Shown here one piece after another: positions 10,869 through 28,687 of a DNA stretch of 64,000 nucleotides. Source of the DNA: Liolophura sinensis (Eukaryota; Mollusca; Polyplacophora; Chitonida; Chitonidae); NCBI RefSeq assembly GCF_032854445.1, contig NC_088295.1, forward strand, positions 26,151,385 through 26,215,384, read 5' to 3'. Made by a program: the position numbers and the translations under genes. A model generated the notes under the pieces. It was not told the origin of the DNA. It searched no databases and saw nothing but the letters and a program-made list of their open reading frames with translations. Positions within the stretch are counted from its first letter, which is position 1. Every line of letters begins with the position of its first letter.

Positions 10869-12007
10869 ACATATTTCACTTATATATACCAAACCGTGTG
10901 CGGCTAGATGTATAAATGGAGGAGGCCACTGGGCACTGATGTAAACATCGCCCTTTCCACCTCGTTATAAGTCTGATTTTCTTACTTGAAAACTGACGCC
11001 TACCTGTCTTTGGCATGTGACGAGCATCGTTTAATAAGCATGTTTTGTACAGGAATTGTTGGTTGTTGTTATATTCGAAATGGAAGGTTATTACGCCTTT
11101 CTAGTTTCTGAACACCAGACATATATTATAAACATGTCGTGTTAAATGTATTCTTCTATATAAATGTCTCCATACATACTGACATTTCAGAACAAACAAA
11201 TCTTTTAAATAGTATGTTAGCTGTGTTGACCACACCTGAATTTGCCGATTTCTTCCCTGTGTCATTCTTCATCTGAAGAAAAAAGTCGAAAAATAACAAA
11301 CAATGCAATTCTTTAATAACTATAACTGAAGATCAGGTGTGTGTTTATGTCATTTTGTGACAACATGGCCGCTAAATGACCATTAACACCACAGTTAAGA
11401 TATGTAGGCAGGGTATATGAGTTATCTATGAAAGGTGATCTACAAAAAGTATTATCAACAAATGTTCATGATCCACTGTTTAACCCTGGTGAGAATGTCC
11501 CATGTGCAATATAATAATAACACGGCAGGGTAATATGGCCATATTCCTGTCACTTTTATAATATCGTAGTGAACACTTTCTACCTTTTTGGGTTTTGGCA
11601 CGATCTAATTTTGTTCTCACAATACGACATGAACTGGGTAAAATCTATCTAAGGACCTATGCAGGGTATGATTTCTGAATCCATGAGGTAAACCCGACGA
11701 CCGACTCTTCAATGCAAATAAACTGGAAAGCATCAAAGAACAATAAATAAGGCTGACTATTCACTCTTTGAATTGAATTCACGCGCTGTGTGAGAATTTG
11801 TCCTATGTCCCACGTTTAGACTACTAGTGTATGAAAAACACCAACATCCATGAAGACTTATAAGGAATATATTCTGCCAAGGTCATTACAGTTAAGGTTA
11901 AGAATATGGAAATGATGAAACTAATGGTCCACCATACACTAGCACTGCGCTTTATATATAACGTAAGTGTGGTTATTCTTTTTCAGTGTTAAGGGGAGAT
12001 TATAATC

Positions 12008-17484
<5,477 letters not shown>

Positions 17485-17536
17485 GGTGAGATGTAAGGCT
17501 CCATATCCGGCAAAGAAGCTCTGGTGAAATATTGTG

Positions 17537-17542
17537 AATAAA
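17537..17542 (+). terminator. Polyadenylation signal AATAAA of astacin gene
   Basis: AATAAA 53 bases after the astacin stop codon, in the same terminal exon. Its position is ideal for a short 3'UTR ending near 17560. Confidence 0.75.
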
Positions 17543-18344
17543 GGCTATCGTAAATCAACACTCCGTCACATTCTGGTCCCTGATTTTACGCAGACTGTTT
17601 TGTCCAGATCGAAGGCAACATGTACTGGTTCCTTCGTGTTTCTTCATGTTAGCACCATGTTCATATTTAGTATTTGAAAATAAGCAGACCAGATTTAGTT
17701 TTTGTGTTCAAATGGATTAATACTTTACTGGTGAAAAAACTGGGGAAAACCTCACAAATTCAAAACAGGCTGGGTATAAACCGTTAAATTAAACACGTTT
17801 AAAAGTTATGCAGAAAATTTTCTTCCTGAAAAAAGTTTCTTTTCTATTTTTGTTTTTGCACCCAAGACACGTCATATTGAAAAAAAAAACCCACCATATA
17901 GTAATTCCGGTCCTGTGGAAGTGCCTTTAGCTACCATGACGATTGGCCACGTGACCCTCATATCAGCCTATACACCATGCCCTCTACACTCCTAACCCTT
18001 CATACCATTGTGATGATGATGGGTAGTAACAGTAAAGTACATATCAGTTTTACTGACATTGCCCATGTAATGTCACGTTTTACTGACATGCTTCTATCCC
18101 ACTGCCCTTTTTTCTCCTGCTCTCACTGTGGGTTCAGTGATGATGACAATACGCGGTCGGTGACACTCTTCTAGATGGTCTCCTCTCATCTGCGCTGTGT
18201 AACTTTCGCTGGAAGCCACTTGTCTTCCAGCAAAATAGTATGCATGTGTTACGTACGTCACATGTGGGAAAGGTCATCAGTATCTTGCTAAACGTCGATG
18301 GTTTAACTCCGGTTTAATCCGCACATAAATTTGACCGCCATCGT

Positions 18345-18682
18345 TTAAGTGAGTGAGTGAGTGCTTGGGGTTTAACGTCGTACTCAACAATTTTTCAATC
18401 ATATGACGACGAAGGAATCATTAGGGTGTATGTACGTGTAATGTGCCTCCTTGTTGCAGGACGGATTTTCACCGCTCTTTTATTTAGTGCTGCTTCACTG
18501 CCATCATACTGATACGGGTCAACCAGTTGTCGCACTATCCCCTTCATGCTGAACGCCAAGCGAGGAAGTTACAACTTCCTCTTTTAAAGTCTTAGGTGTG
18601 ACTCGATCAAGGATTGATCCTGGATCTACCGGTCCCTAAGCGGACGCTCTACCAACTGTGCTATCCGGACTGGTCCCATCGT
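18345..18682 (-). repeat. tRNA-derived SINE (family B), full length
   Basis: On the minus strand it begins with a tRNA-like head (GTCCGGATAGCACAGTTGG, TAGAGCGTCCGC, B-box-like GATCCAGGATCAATCC). The body follows (GAGGAAGTTGTAACTTCC, CGCTTGGCGTTCAGCATG) and then the tail CGTCGTCATATGATTG, AGTACGACGTTAAACCCC and (CACT)n. On the plus strand its left end is GTGAGTGAGTGCTTGGGG. Confidence 0.8.
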
Positions 18683-19429
18683 TTAAGTGAAAATTATTCA
18701 GTACGCAAGAACGTTGAATGAATACTATGTTCGTGATACTTTCATTGTGCATGTATCTACAGGCTATACCAGTTATACAGAATGCCTATCTTTGATCTTT
18801 GCGAAAACTGTCAGTATTAAAAAATGGACGTATGTGTATAGTTTTAATAAATCTGTTTATTTCCAAAATACCGCAAAGTTTTGCACAGTGAAAAGTCAAA
18901 GTGAAAATACGACAAGAATGTGCTCTGTGCTGGGGGAACGACGTTTACAATTTATGACAGTTTATGAAAGTTACTGATTTCGCATATATGCGCATGACTT
19001 GATATCATTTCACATATGTAGTATCTCCTGACGTTTGCTGATAATAGACGTGCAGGGATTATATCTCTCCGTGTTTTGTTTAAACTATAAAGTAAACACA
19101 CTCAGTGTGCCCCTCTATAGCTTTGTACATGCGGTGCAAGTAATTCATTGAATAAACAATATTGTATAATTTTTTAGAGATGTATCAAGATATGATGAAG
19201 CTATGAACAGAGATATTTCTCAAGCACAATACAGATAACTATAACTCGTGTCAAAAAGACCTGTACATGTCTTGGAAACATTTAACCGAATTCCGCCGGG
19301 TGTTTTGATAGAAACATCCTGTTCATACTCCACTCGTTAGCGCTGAAGAGCGGCATACCCCACGGCATCTTAGTTAAATGAGACATCAGATCGAAAATCT
19401 GCATCACTGTGTTCAGGAATATTTGCATC

Positions 19430-19680
19430 GATGAAGAGGGAGGAGCATTTATATGAGAAAGAGGAGCATTTTTATGAGAAAGAGGAACACTTTCACCACA
19501 TAAGATAAGGGAATAACTGAACTGCCTAACACAGAAGAATACTTACATTGCTTAAGTGTTGTAAGACTTACATCACTTAAGAGAGAAGAATAATATCGCT
19601 TAAGAGAAAGGAATATACTTGTATCGCATCTGGGAGAGAACAATACTTGTATCACGTATGAGAGCGGAATACTTTTATCT
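19430..19680. repeat. Degenerate ~30-bp minisatellite
   Basis: Repeated variants of AGAAAGAGGAGCATTT, then of AGAGAGAAGAATA, CTTGTATCGC and TTAAGAGAAAGGAATA, run through about 250 bases. There are about eight imperfect units with drifting period (25-35 bp). Confidence 0.5.
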
Positions 19681-20521
19681 CCAAACCAAGGCGTCTTGAA
19701 AATTCACATAGTTGTTTTCGTTGTGTACCTTTTACACCCAGTTAAGCCGGAAAATTGAATTCATTCAAGATGCTATTGGTAAGTACCCATTCTGGTTTGC
19801 TCATTAGCAAACCATTTTCCAAATATATGAAATATTTAGATTTAGTCTTGAATCTACATCTTGTAAATCTCCAAATCATTTAAACACAATATATGTACAC
19901 ACACCTAATGACTCCTCGTCGCGCATATAGTATAGTGACTTCTCTGCTTTCAACAAATAACTTCACTCGCGTTGAAGCCTTAAAGGAACAAACAACCTTT
20001 AAATGACACAGACATTATCTAATGGGCCATTTCGTGCTGATTCCAAATAGTTTTCATAGTTTTTTTTTACAGTGACTGAAAGGAAAAGGTTCTACCGTGG
20101 ACTTTTTGGACCATACATTGAACAAGCTGAAACACACAGATATCAGCCATTTTTTTCAGCCGTCAAAACGTCCACCATACAACATCAATCGTTTTTCTAC
20201 TTAATACGTCATGAAAACGGAATGTGCATGAAATGGCATTTCAAATGATACGTACTTTATTTAAAGATGGTCTTTTTCTTTATCGTGGCGATATGGCTGA
20301 AATATTGGCAATGTTGGTTACGTTGTATGTACAGAGAAAGCCACATGCTTTTCATAACTCGACATTTGATATAAAACAATAATTAGTAGGCGCCAGGCTT
20401 CAATCAACCGGAGTTTTTGGATATTAGAGGTTGTTTGTGTATAACTCATTGATATGTATCGGCCTACATTTGTCAAACAGAATACACGTTAAGCGGTATG
20501 TACCAGGACGTGGGGAGTGGG

Positions 20522-20872
20522 CCGTGCATGTTTTAGTAGTTAAGTTACTTGCCTTTCAATCACTATGACACACGAGGTGTGTGTTCAAATCCAAGGATTA
20601 AAAAAAAAAAACAAACAGCCTTTAATGCTCTTGAAGCCTTGGTGACGAGTAAAGGGTCGACGAAGCTGTTGCATTGTGGTCGCTTGCACAGTCTAATCTT
20701 CGTTGAAGCCAATTTGTCTGGCACAAACATGGCGTATGCAAAACTTTACGTCACACACGGGAAAGTTTGTAAGTTACTTGCATAAGGTCTGTGGTTTACT
20801 CCGGTAAAACTGATCGTCCTCGTATTAGCATAAGTTCATAAGTTTGGCGTTGAAGAATAAAATAAACGAATA
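20522..20872 (+). repeat. Diverged tRNA-headed SINE (family D)
   Basis: A head with CTTGCCTTTCAATCA and B-box-like GTGTTCAAATCC, an A-run, then a body ending TAAGTTCATAAGTTTGGCG and an AATAAATAAATG tail. The head and parts of the body match the element at about 40018-40370, so the two define one family. The tail resembles those of families A-C. Confidence 0.5.
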
Positions 20873-21224
20873 AATAAATGAAGGTGGAGTGACTTTTTAT
20901 AGGTAAACGCAACATACTCCTTCAAGCACATCTTTTGTTTACCAAGTGTGTCCGCTGGGTGTTAGACTACTACAAGTTCTGATGCATTTCCTGTACTTGG
21001 TATAAATATAAGATACATTTATACCGAGTCCAGATGATGCAAATCTTAAGATATTTCCGATACATTTCAGCATGTCTGTTTCTCAGTTGTTGTCTTGTCT
21101 GAAAATAGTCCTGTTATTTTGCAGAAATTGTTGCTGTTGGTCTTGATATGCTGTGTTCTAATGCGCCGATCCATGGCCTCATGGGGTAAGATATTCTCAA
21201 TGGTTTGTCAAAGTAGAAAGTTCC

Positions 21225-21835
21225 TAAGGTTGAAGTTATTATGAGAGTGGATGCCTCGCTGGATGCGCAGAGGCTTGATGTCATTGTGAGGGTTGACACC
21301 TCACGGCATAAGCAGAGATTTGATGTCATTATGAGAGAGGATGTCTCATGGGAAAGCAGAGGCTTGATGTCATTATGAAGGTTGATGCCTCATGCGATAA
21401 GCAGAGGTCTGATGTCATTATGAGAGTAGACGTCTCATGGGAAAGCAGAGGCCTGATGTCATTATGAAGGTTGATGCCTCATGCGATAAGCAGTTTGATG
21501 TCATTATGAGAGTGGATGCCTCATGGGAAAGCAGAGGCTTGATGTCATTACGAAGGTTGATGCCTCATGCGATAAGCAGAGATTTGATGTCATTATGAGA
21601 GATGCCTCATGGGAAAGCAGAGGCTTGATGTCATTACGAAGGTTGATGCCTCATGCGATAAGCAGTTGATGTCATTATGAGAGTGGATGCCTCATGGTAA
21701 AGCAGAGGCTTGATGTCATTACGAAGGTTGATGCCTTATGCGATAAGCAGAGGTTTGATGTCATTATGAGAGTGGATGTCTCATGGGATCAACAAAGGCT
21801 TGATGTCATTATGAGAGTGTATGCCTCATAGGTTA
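21225..21835. repeat. ~45-bp dimeric minisatellite, about 13 units
   Basis: Units of about 45 bp, with the invariant core GATGTCATTATGA and ending TGCCTCATG. Two unit types alternate: one has GAAGGTTGATGCC then CATGCGATAAGCAG, the other GAGAGTGGATGCC then CATGGGAAAGCAG. Together they make a ~89-90-bp higher-order unit. Several units carry small deletions. The flanks (about 21180-21206 and 21829-21855) resemble each other, with AAGATATTCTCAATGG against AAATATTCTTCATGG. Confidence 0.85.
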
Positions 21836-22099
21836 AAATATTCTTCATGGTTGGGCCTAGTTAAAAGCGCTGACGGTTGATATTATTTAGCTCCATAATG
21901 ACAACAATGGTGGCCGAATCTTTCACTGCGCTGGGATACCTTTCCCACGCATTGGCAACTTGTGTCCAAGCCAGATTGACCTGTTACCACATTGCCAGTT
22001 GGTCCATAAATCATCGCCTGCAATTATAGGCAGGTGTAAAGAACAGATTACGCAGCTTCGGTCCGAATAACTTCCGGTAGGTAAGGTCCCTTATTGCGT

Positions 22100-22128
22100 T
22101 GCAACAATATGGATGTAATATTGTTGCA
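22100..22128. repeat. Perfect 11-bp inverted repeat, 7-base loop
   Basis: TGCAACAATAT (22100-22110) pairs perfectly with ATATTGTTGCA (22118-22128) around GGATGTA. It stands alone in intergenic DNA. Confidence 0.7.
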
Positions 22129-23032
22129 GAGGCGTTAAGCCATAATGATCCGTTGTCGCATTGTGTGAAGAGATAAAACCGGAAGAGGTTGTGAAACTGA
22201 CAGCCGATAGCGAGTTACAACCTGCTTGGGATTAATCCGATCTAGTTCCAAATCTGGACAACGTCTAGAAACCTACAGCAGTCTAATTTAATCCAGACTG
22301 GATTCAGACTGTTTCAAACGTGTAATTCCATCTAAAGTAGATGCGGGGTGGTGTGACCATAATTATACGGGTGTATTGACCAGTGTTTCGGCCAACATCC
22401 GATGCAGCATTTCGTCAATGCAAGAACGTTTATTGTCAAATCACATGCCTTTTCTACAGGCAAATGGTAAGGAGTTGCACATATGTGGTACATTTGTGAC
22501 GAAAAAGCGTTGTTTTGACTAAAAAGTAAAATGCTTTTAATGGCGTCTCCTGAACTTGAATCAGGCAAGACCCGGTAATAGTATCGCGAATGGAGAAATG
22601 TTGCAAACCGTGTAATCTGGGGAGATATACAACCTTAAAAGACAACAGTAACTTAAATATACTCTTACAATCTGTACGTTAAGTTTCCACATGTGTACAC
22701 TTTTGGCGTGGACGTACCACGTAAACTTATGGGCGTAAGCAACTCGGCTGTGACCCTTGACTTGCACACTAATACGGACTGCTCCCCACTCAACTTCTCG
22801 TTGTTTTCCTTTACCATATTACGAGCCACAAACAATACCTGGCTAATTCAGATATAAACTGTGAATTTGTTCAATTGAGCACCTTATAATAGAAAAAAAT
22901 GTTATAATCAAGATACCATATAATAAGGAAACAGGTAAGAACTTAAGGCAAATTATACGTTCATTTTCATCCGGACAAAACATTACTTGCATCACATTTT
23001 AGAGAAAAGAACTTAAAATTATTATAAAAGAA

Positions 23033-23035
<3 letters not shown>

Positions 23036-23082
<47 letters not shown>
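23036..23082. repeat. (TA)n microsatellite
   Basis: About 47 bases of uninterrupted TA repeat in gene-free DNA. Confidence 0.95.
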
Positions 23083-23086
<4 letters not shown>

Positions 23087-23632
23087 CTTGCTTGACCCAA
23101 CCTTGTAGTAACCATTTGTTTTTATGATGACGGATCTTGGAACCAAAAGCGACATTCCAGACTAAGAAATAACATTCAAAACTAATTTCTCTGTTGAAAG
23201 TCTGCCATGACAGCAGTGTTTATGCCAGAGTTCACACGAGTAATTGGAACAGGCTTAGAGTTTAGCCCATGGAATGCAGCCCATTACCATAGCTGAGGTC
23301 ATATGACATCCTGAAGACCATGAAGCTGTATTAGGCTTATAGGCATGGCGTGATTCCGGAACTTACATTTAAACTGAACGCTAACTTTGAATTTTGTCAT
23401 GAAAGGCAACATTTTAGTACGAAAATATAATTTTTGACGCAGTAAACTGTTATGGAGTTAAAACTACTCTTGACTTAAAATAAGACAGCTTCTTGGGGCT
23501 AATATCTTAAACGAGATCACTGTGGGAATAAATACAGGAACTAAAACATAAGTAAAATGGAAAACACCCCGGTAACTTTGACGAGGTCACGTCGAATGAA
23601 GACTGTATACTTCATACACGAAGTCACATGGA

Positions 23633-23667
23633 TTGTATATACCAAGTGCCTCATTTGGTATATACAA
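23633..23667. repeat. Perfect 13-bp inverted repeat, 9-base loop
   Basis: TTGTATATACCAA (23633-23645) pairs with TTGGTATATACAA (23655-23667) around GTGCCTCAT. The stem is perfect and isolated. Confidence 0.75.
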
Positions 23668-24313
23668 ATTGTTTGAGAGAATTCGGACCTTTTGCCTCAC
23701 GACAAGGCCATGCAAGACTAGTCTCTATTACCAGCCTATAAAATGGTTCACGTCACCGTATTGCCAGCTTTAATTATTGATAGCATAATTAGCTAAATGA
23801 TACAAATTTTTTGTGATGGGACAGGTAACTTAAATGTCAACCCAAACAATTCTATAAAATGAATCCTACAACAAGTTTAATCTGCGTGAAATAAAACATA
23901 ATGAATAAGAACTTAACATAATTAGGTATAATTTTATCTCTGCGAGAGGGTACAATGCGTTTTAAATCTTCTTTTTTCGACTTTACAGGCTTAGAAAAAG
24001 CTAATAGTTTCACGGGACAAGCACTAGGAAGGGAATGGTGACGTTTCCCTGAAGCTCAAGTTGTTTCCATCTTTTCTATAACACTTCAATGAATAAAAAG
24101 CTAGCACAATAAGAGTACTTTGAAAAGATTTAAACTTCAATATAATAATATTCAATGAAAAAAAAAGTTTAACATACAATACGACATCTGAATCCAGCCA
24201 TGGGGATAGTGCACAAGCTTATGCCTAAACTGCGCATACCAGAAAAAGCCAAGTCATCAGCCACATGCTCACATCAGTCAAACAGTCTCGTTGTGACACA
24301 AACGCAAAACACA

Positions 24314-27300
24314 TTACAAATCGTCACTGTCCAAAATGCTACTCATTTCCAGTGCTTCTTCTTTTCTTTTCTTTTTAATTTGTTCTAATTCTTCTTCATT
24401 TTTTCGAAGAAGTTCCTTCAGCTTTCGGATTCTGTCGGCTGACGTGGAAATGGCGGGTCCTGGGAAGAAGGCCTTACTTGTAGACGGACCGGGTAAGTTT
24501 CGTTCAGCTGGTGTCCAGTCTGCTGCTTGAACTGGTGTGTTCTTAGTATTCACCGATGACGTGCTGGGCACAGCCGGGGAAGGCTCTTCGTCAGCGTACC
24601 CCCGCATTAGCTCTGGTTTAATGTTAAGCAACGGCACCAATGTGTCCACACTTTCACGTGTTGACTTTTGTGCCATAACTTCCTGTGAGTCGTCCTTGGC
24701 CTGAGACCGCACAACACTTGTCTTAGTCACAGATGTCGCAAAGGGTTTTTGAGCCGATGCATCCGCGAAAGCCTGAATAGACGCTTGCACTGAAGTTACT
24801 GTGGTTGGAATTGACGCCGCGCTTTGTGACGGATCCAAAGAAGGTAAATTTCCGCTAACAACTGCGTTTGTGTTTTTTGTAACCGTAGTAGGAACTTTGT
24901 CATTGCCCAAGACGTAAGCACGAGGCTGAATCCCTGTTTGTTCAACAGGAATAAGAATATTTTTACCCTCTACCTTGATCAAATAGAACTTCTTTGTGCC
25001 CAGTGATGAGGCCGCCTTCAGGACAGCCGGGGATTTAGCATCAACTGTGGTTGTAGGCGTCACATAACCGGAAGGTGCCGAGGTATTGGATTTGCTGCTT
25101 CCACTTGTCATAGGAACCCACCCTTGAACAGGTTTGCTGCCTGGATTAAGAAGCGACACTGCCTTATTTGCATAATCGTGGTCTTGCTTACTTGAATGGT
25201 CCTTGTCTGTTGAGGCCGCGTTGGTATTACACTTTGGCAATAGCTTCTGAAGAGATACTTCTTTGGTATTATTGGTTTTCACTGGCGATCTGCCTCTATG
25301 TTGTAGTTTATCGTCCCTTGATTTCTTCTTCATCCGCTTCTGTGCGTTCCTAAACAATCTCATCTTATGTGATTTAGGAGCTGGCTTACACCTAGCGAAG
25401 AAAATGTCCACCTCATGACGTTCCTCAGCTTCTACTTTTATGTCTTTAACGTTCAATGATAACTTGTCATCCGGCTCTGATTCCAATTTTCTTTTTACAC
25501 AAAGTTTATGCAAACGACAAAGTCGAACAACTGTTTTCTCGCGACATTTTTTTGTGCAACTTTGACGTCCTGTGATTTTACGGAACTTTCGAATGTCCAC
25601 TGATAGCAACCCTTTCAAGTCAAGGTTCTGCAGAATGACAAAGTGCGCGTCGTGATACTCACACCGTGGAATGACATCTGGTTCTTGCTTAATAAACTCC
25701 TCGTCCATCGTTACGGATGATGACAGGGAAAACACAGAGCCAATCTTAAACTTAAAGCTTTCCGTTTCATCTTCATTATCATTATACCCAGTATCTTTTA
25801 CCTCTTGTTTGATGGTGATTTTCTTTTCATCATCTGTAGCCATCGTAGGCAATGCCGAAGAATTATCCGCCGTTTCATACTGTCCAAGTCTGGACAAAGT
25901 CTGTTCACTAACCCTTTTTTTAGATGGTTGGGGAATGAGTATAGTACCTGGTGCTTTGGAATTGGGGTCTGGTGCAACGGTCACATTCACAGATCCCTGG
26001 TTAACTGTTGTTGGTGCAGTCATATGGGCTATTTGTTGGTGAACGCCACCTTTCGGATTATTTACAATGATTTTCAGGGTGCCAGGGAAGCGCGATTGTG
26101 ATGCTATCGGTTTTACTGTACTAAAACTAGTTACTGTTTTCCCTGCAGACTGAACACTCACCCCATTCATAAACGTTGTCGGAGCTGTTAACGTTGACGA
26201 CTTTGCTGGCGTGGTTTTACACTCACCAACCTTATTTTGAGCAATGTTCAACAACTTAGATGATGCAGCCAAACTGGGTACAGTAGTAAGGGGCAGAGAT
26301 TGAAATCTTGGGGTAGGGTTGTCCATCAACGTTAGCATCAATGGCACAGTGACTGGCTGAGGGACATTGTTTGGTTTCATGTTACGTACAGGTGTGGGCA
26401 GATTATCCCACAAAATCGCTCCTGGTGTGTTTGCGCCTTTTCCTGGTGTCAGTCCTCTCTGTTGCATTGTGGCCACATTCATGAACGAGCCAGTCGGAAC
26501 TGGTGTTTGGCCTTGTATGGGGTTTGATGAATGGACATTAAGACCGGTTGCCTGAATGACTGGGGATGCAGGAGGAAGGACTACCTTGGGCAGTGATGTA
26601 TGTTTGTTCGAATTGAACGGCACAAACACTTTGGTATTTGGATTTCCGGCGTCGTTGGAAAGAGGTGCGAGATACAAGCCTTGCTGGCCATTGGCCAACC
26701 CTGTGCAGTATTTGTACCGACCCGGAGGCACAATCGTGGAAGTTGGCGATACAGACAAATGTTGCGTCAATCCAGCACTTCCATCCATTATGTTATTCGG
26801 TCTGCAAAAAAAAAAAAAAAAAAAAAATACAAAACATAGAAAAAGTCAAAGACAATAGTAATAAGCAATTTACAATTTATATCCCTCTTAAACCATACAG
26901 AAGTTAGTGAAAGAAAAAAAGCAACAACAGTACATTCAGTTTGTCATGTAAACTGTTTCATCTAGACGTACTAACGTTTAAATATGGTCTTTAACTCCGC
27001 GAGAGACTTTTTGGGTTTGTTGAAGTTTGGGGTTTTATCTGTAAATAAGATCGGCAGCAACTAATGGCTGCTACCTTTATATGCATTAATATTCATAAAA
27101 CTTTAAACGGCCTCTGAGAAATCGACATTTCAAATTGGTATTCGATATTGGAAATCTCTACGTATTAAAGTATGACGCTTCCTTTTCCTCTTTTCCTTTA
27201 GTTTATCATGTTTTCAGTAAGAAAGAAGTAAGCTTATAAGTAAAGGTATTTTGAAGAATCTGCAATTTCATACACTATTACACACATTTCAAAAATAAAT

Positions 27301-27598
27301 GCAACCTCGCAAATGCATTCTATGATTGTATATTCCCTACACATGTGCAAAACAGTGTACATCGCGTTTTCGCGGCGCGATTAAAACACGATTAATTTGG
27401 GTTACACTGGTCTACCGTTTACGGCCACAGAATCGTTTTGTCTTTCTCTCTCACCCTGACTTGGCTGACTTACCGTGTCGACAGTATGGGCATCGGAAAT
27501 ATCCCCGATTCTACAGCTTGGACAGGTGCCTGTATCATGGGTCGAACTTGCGCCACATTAGGACCAAGCAAAGCCGTTGGAACAGGTCGAGTGGTCAT
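24314..27598 (-). CDS. LRIF1/HBiX1-like nuclear chromatin regulator, 870 aa, two coding exons
   Basis: Exon 1 runs 27623-27474 (acceptor TTTTTGCAG, donor ACG|GTAAGT). Exon 2 runs 26801-24314 (acceptor: T-run then GCAG). They join in frame (ILST-R-PNNIM). The first in-frame ATG is at 27598, giving 870 aa. The protein is long and Ser/Thr/Pro-rich with no enzyme domain. Motifs: PKVVL (113-117, the PxVxL HP1-binding form); LxxLL at 437-441, 559-563, 763-767 and 836-840; psi-KxE SUMO-type sites at about 372, 412, 496, 650 and 769; a basic stretch near 510-535; and a charged coiled coil (RIRKLKELLRKNEEELEQIKKK) near the C-terminus. This set and the coiled-coil ending recall vertebrate LRIF1 (HBiX1), which links HP1 and SMCHD1 at repressed chromatin. 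The family call is inference from memory. Cysteines at 457, 461, 470 and 476 form a Cys/His-rich patch I cannot assign. Upstream 5' exons are not identified. Confidence 0.8.
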
Positions 27599-27623
27599 GA
27601 TAGAGAAATCAACTTCTTCAATC

Positions 27624-28686
27624 CTGCAAAAACACAAAATTATGACACCATACAAACAATTTTAAAATATTTGATCCTTATCTCTCACAATTTTTAGGCA
27701 ATTTTCTTGAATATGACATTCCCTTAAAATGAACGTATTACATTTTTGAGGCTTATATAATTTTTTTTACAAATATATGTTTAAACGTGAAAATCACCTA
27801 AAAACCGACCTGATCACGCTTCCTCGGTGGCGTTGAAAATGAAATTCCCGCAAAGTTTCCTCACACACAAAGAGAGACTTTCACAAGAAGAAAAGAATTA
27901 GACTAAAAGCGCTATGGCTTTAGCTGCTCAATGTATTAAGTGGTAACACCGAATACGTGTGTAAAATCCTTCCGTATTTCCAGTGTTTTATATTACAAAA
28001 CGAAACGAAACGAAACGAAAATCGTAATCCCCAAACTTTCGGTCTTACAGGGGTTTTTCCTTTTGACAATGCGATAAAAAAATCATAAAAAAATCACACA
28101 AAAAAAGAAAAAATACACGAAAACCGTGTCTGCAGTAGTCAGCTCCCAAAGGATATGAAGCGTGTGACTTCTATTTTCTTGATATGCGCTTTAAGGTGTG
28201 TCCTAACATGTAGAAGCACAAAAATTATTAGCCTTGTTCTTGGGACGTAAAAATAACTTTGTCTACAGTCTTCCTAAGGAACCAGCGGTCAATTCGGAAA
28301 ATAAGTATCACGCAGTCCTGACGTCAATAGTGATAGCTGACAAAACAAAGTGGCAGAAAGTGATATAGTTTCCGAAAATTTGCGACACAGATGAAAATGA
28401 AAAATTGAAAAAAAATCTAGACACTGTCCAAATAATGGTAATCTTTTTTTGAAAAATACTTTCCATGAATCATCTCAGTTTTAACAAATCTTGCCACTTC
28501 CGTGTCACACTGAATTTTGCGAGTTAGGGGTAAAAGACTATATAGCAAGACCAATCACTTCACACGGTACACATTCACCAGTAAGTTGAGAACCGAAGAA
28601 AATCCCGAAGATCTCGAGAAATTTTTGCGGAACCAGTTCGGCTTCATTTATCACGTGACGAAAACGTATATAACCTCATTTTATAT
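27624..28686. other. Upstream region of the LRIF1-like gene
   Basis: No coding exon is supported. The 5'UTR exon and promoter of the minus-strand regulator gene probably lie here. A short (CGAAA)n pentanucleotide run is present at about 28000-28020. The region is AT-rich with many A-runs. Confidence 0.4.
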
Positions 28687-28687
28687 A

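Larger units (their letters stand above)
9910..12007. other. Intergenic DNA between divergently placed genes
   Basis: This lies between the minus-strand ankyrin gene and the plus-strand astacin gene, so both promoters may be here; no core promoter element is clear. It contains a C-run at 10554-10567 and a family A SINE (separate entry). An acceptor-like CTTTTTCAG just before 11987 may be the 3' end of a 5'UTR intron of the astacin gene. Confidence 0.45.
17561..24313. other. Gene-free 6.7 kb with SINEs and minisatellites
   Basis: No coding exon is supported between the astacin 3' end and the minus-strand regulator gene. The stretch holds two SINEs, a partial SINE tail near 19885-19935, two minisatellites, a TA run and two perfect hairpins (separate entries). 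Remaining open frames are short and lack splice support. Confidence 0.5.

Noticed and set aside
25671-26858. Several plus-strand frames of 90-123 codons
   Set aside because: Shadows of the long minus-strand LRIF1-like exon; no independent evidence.
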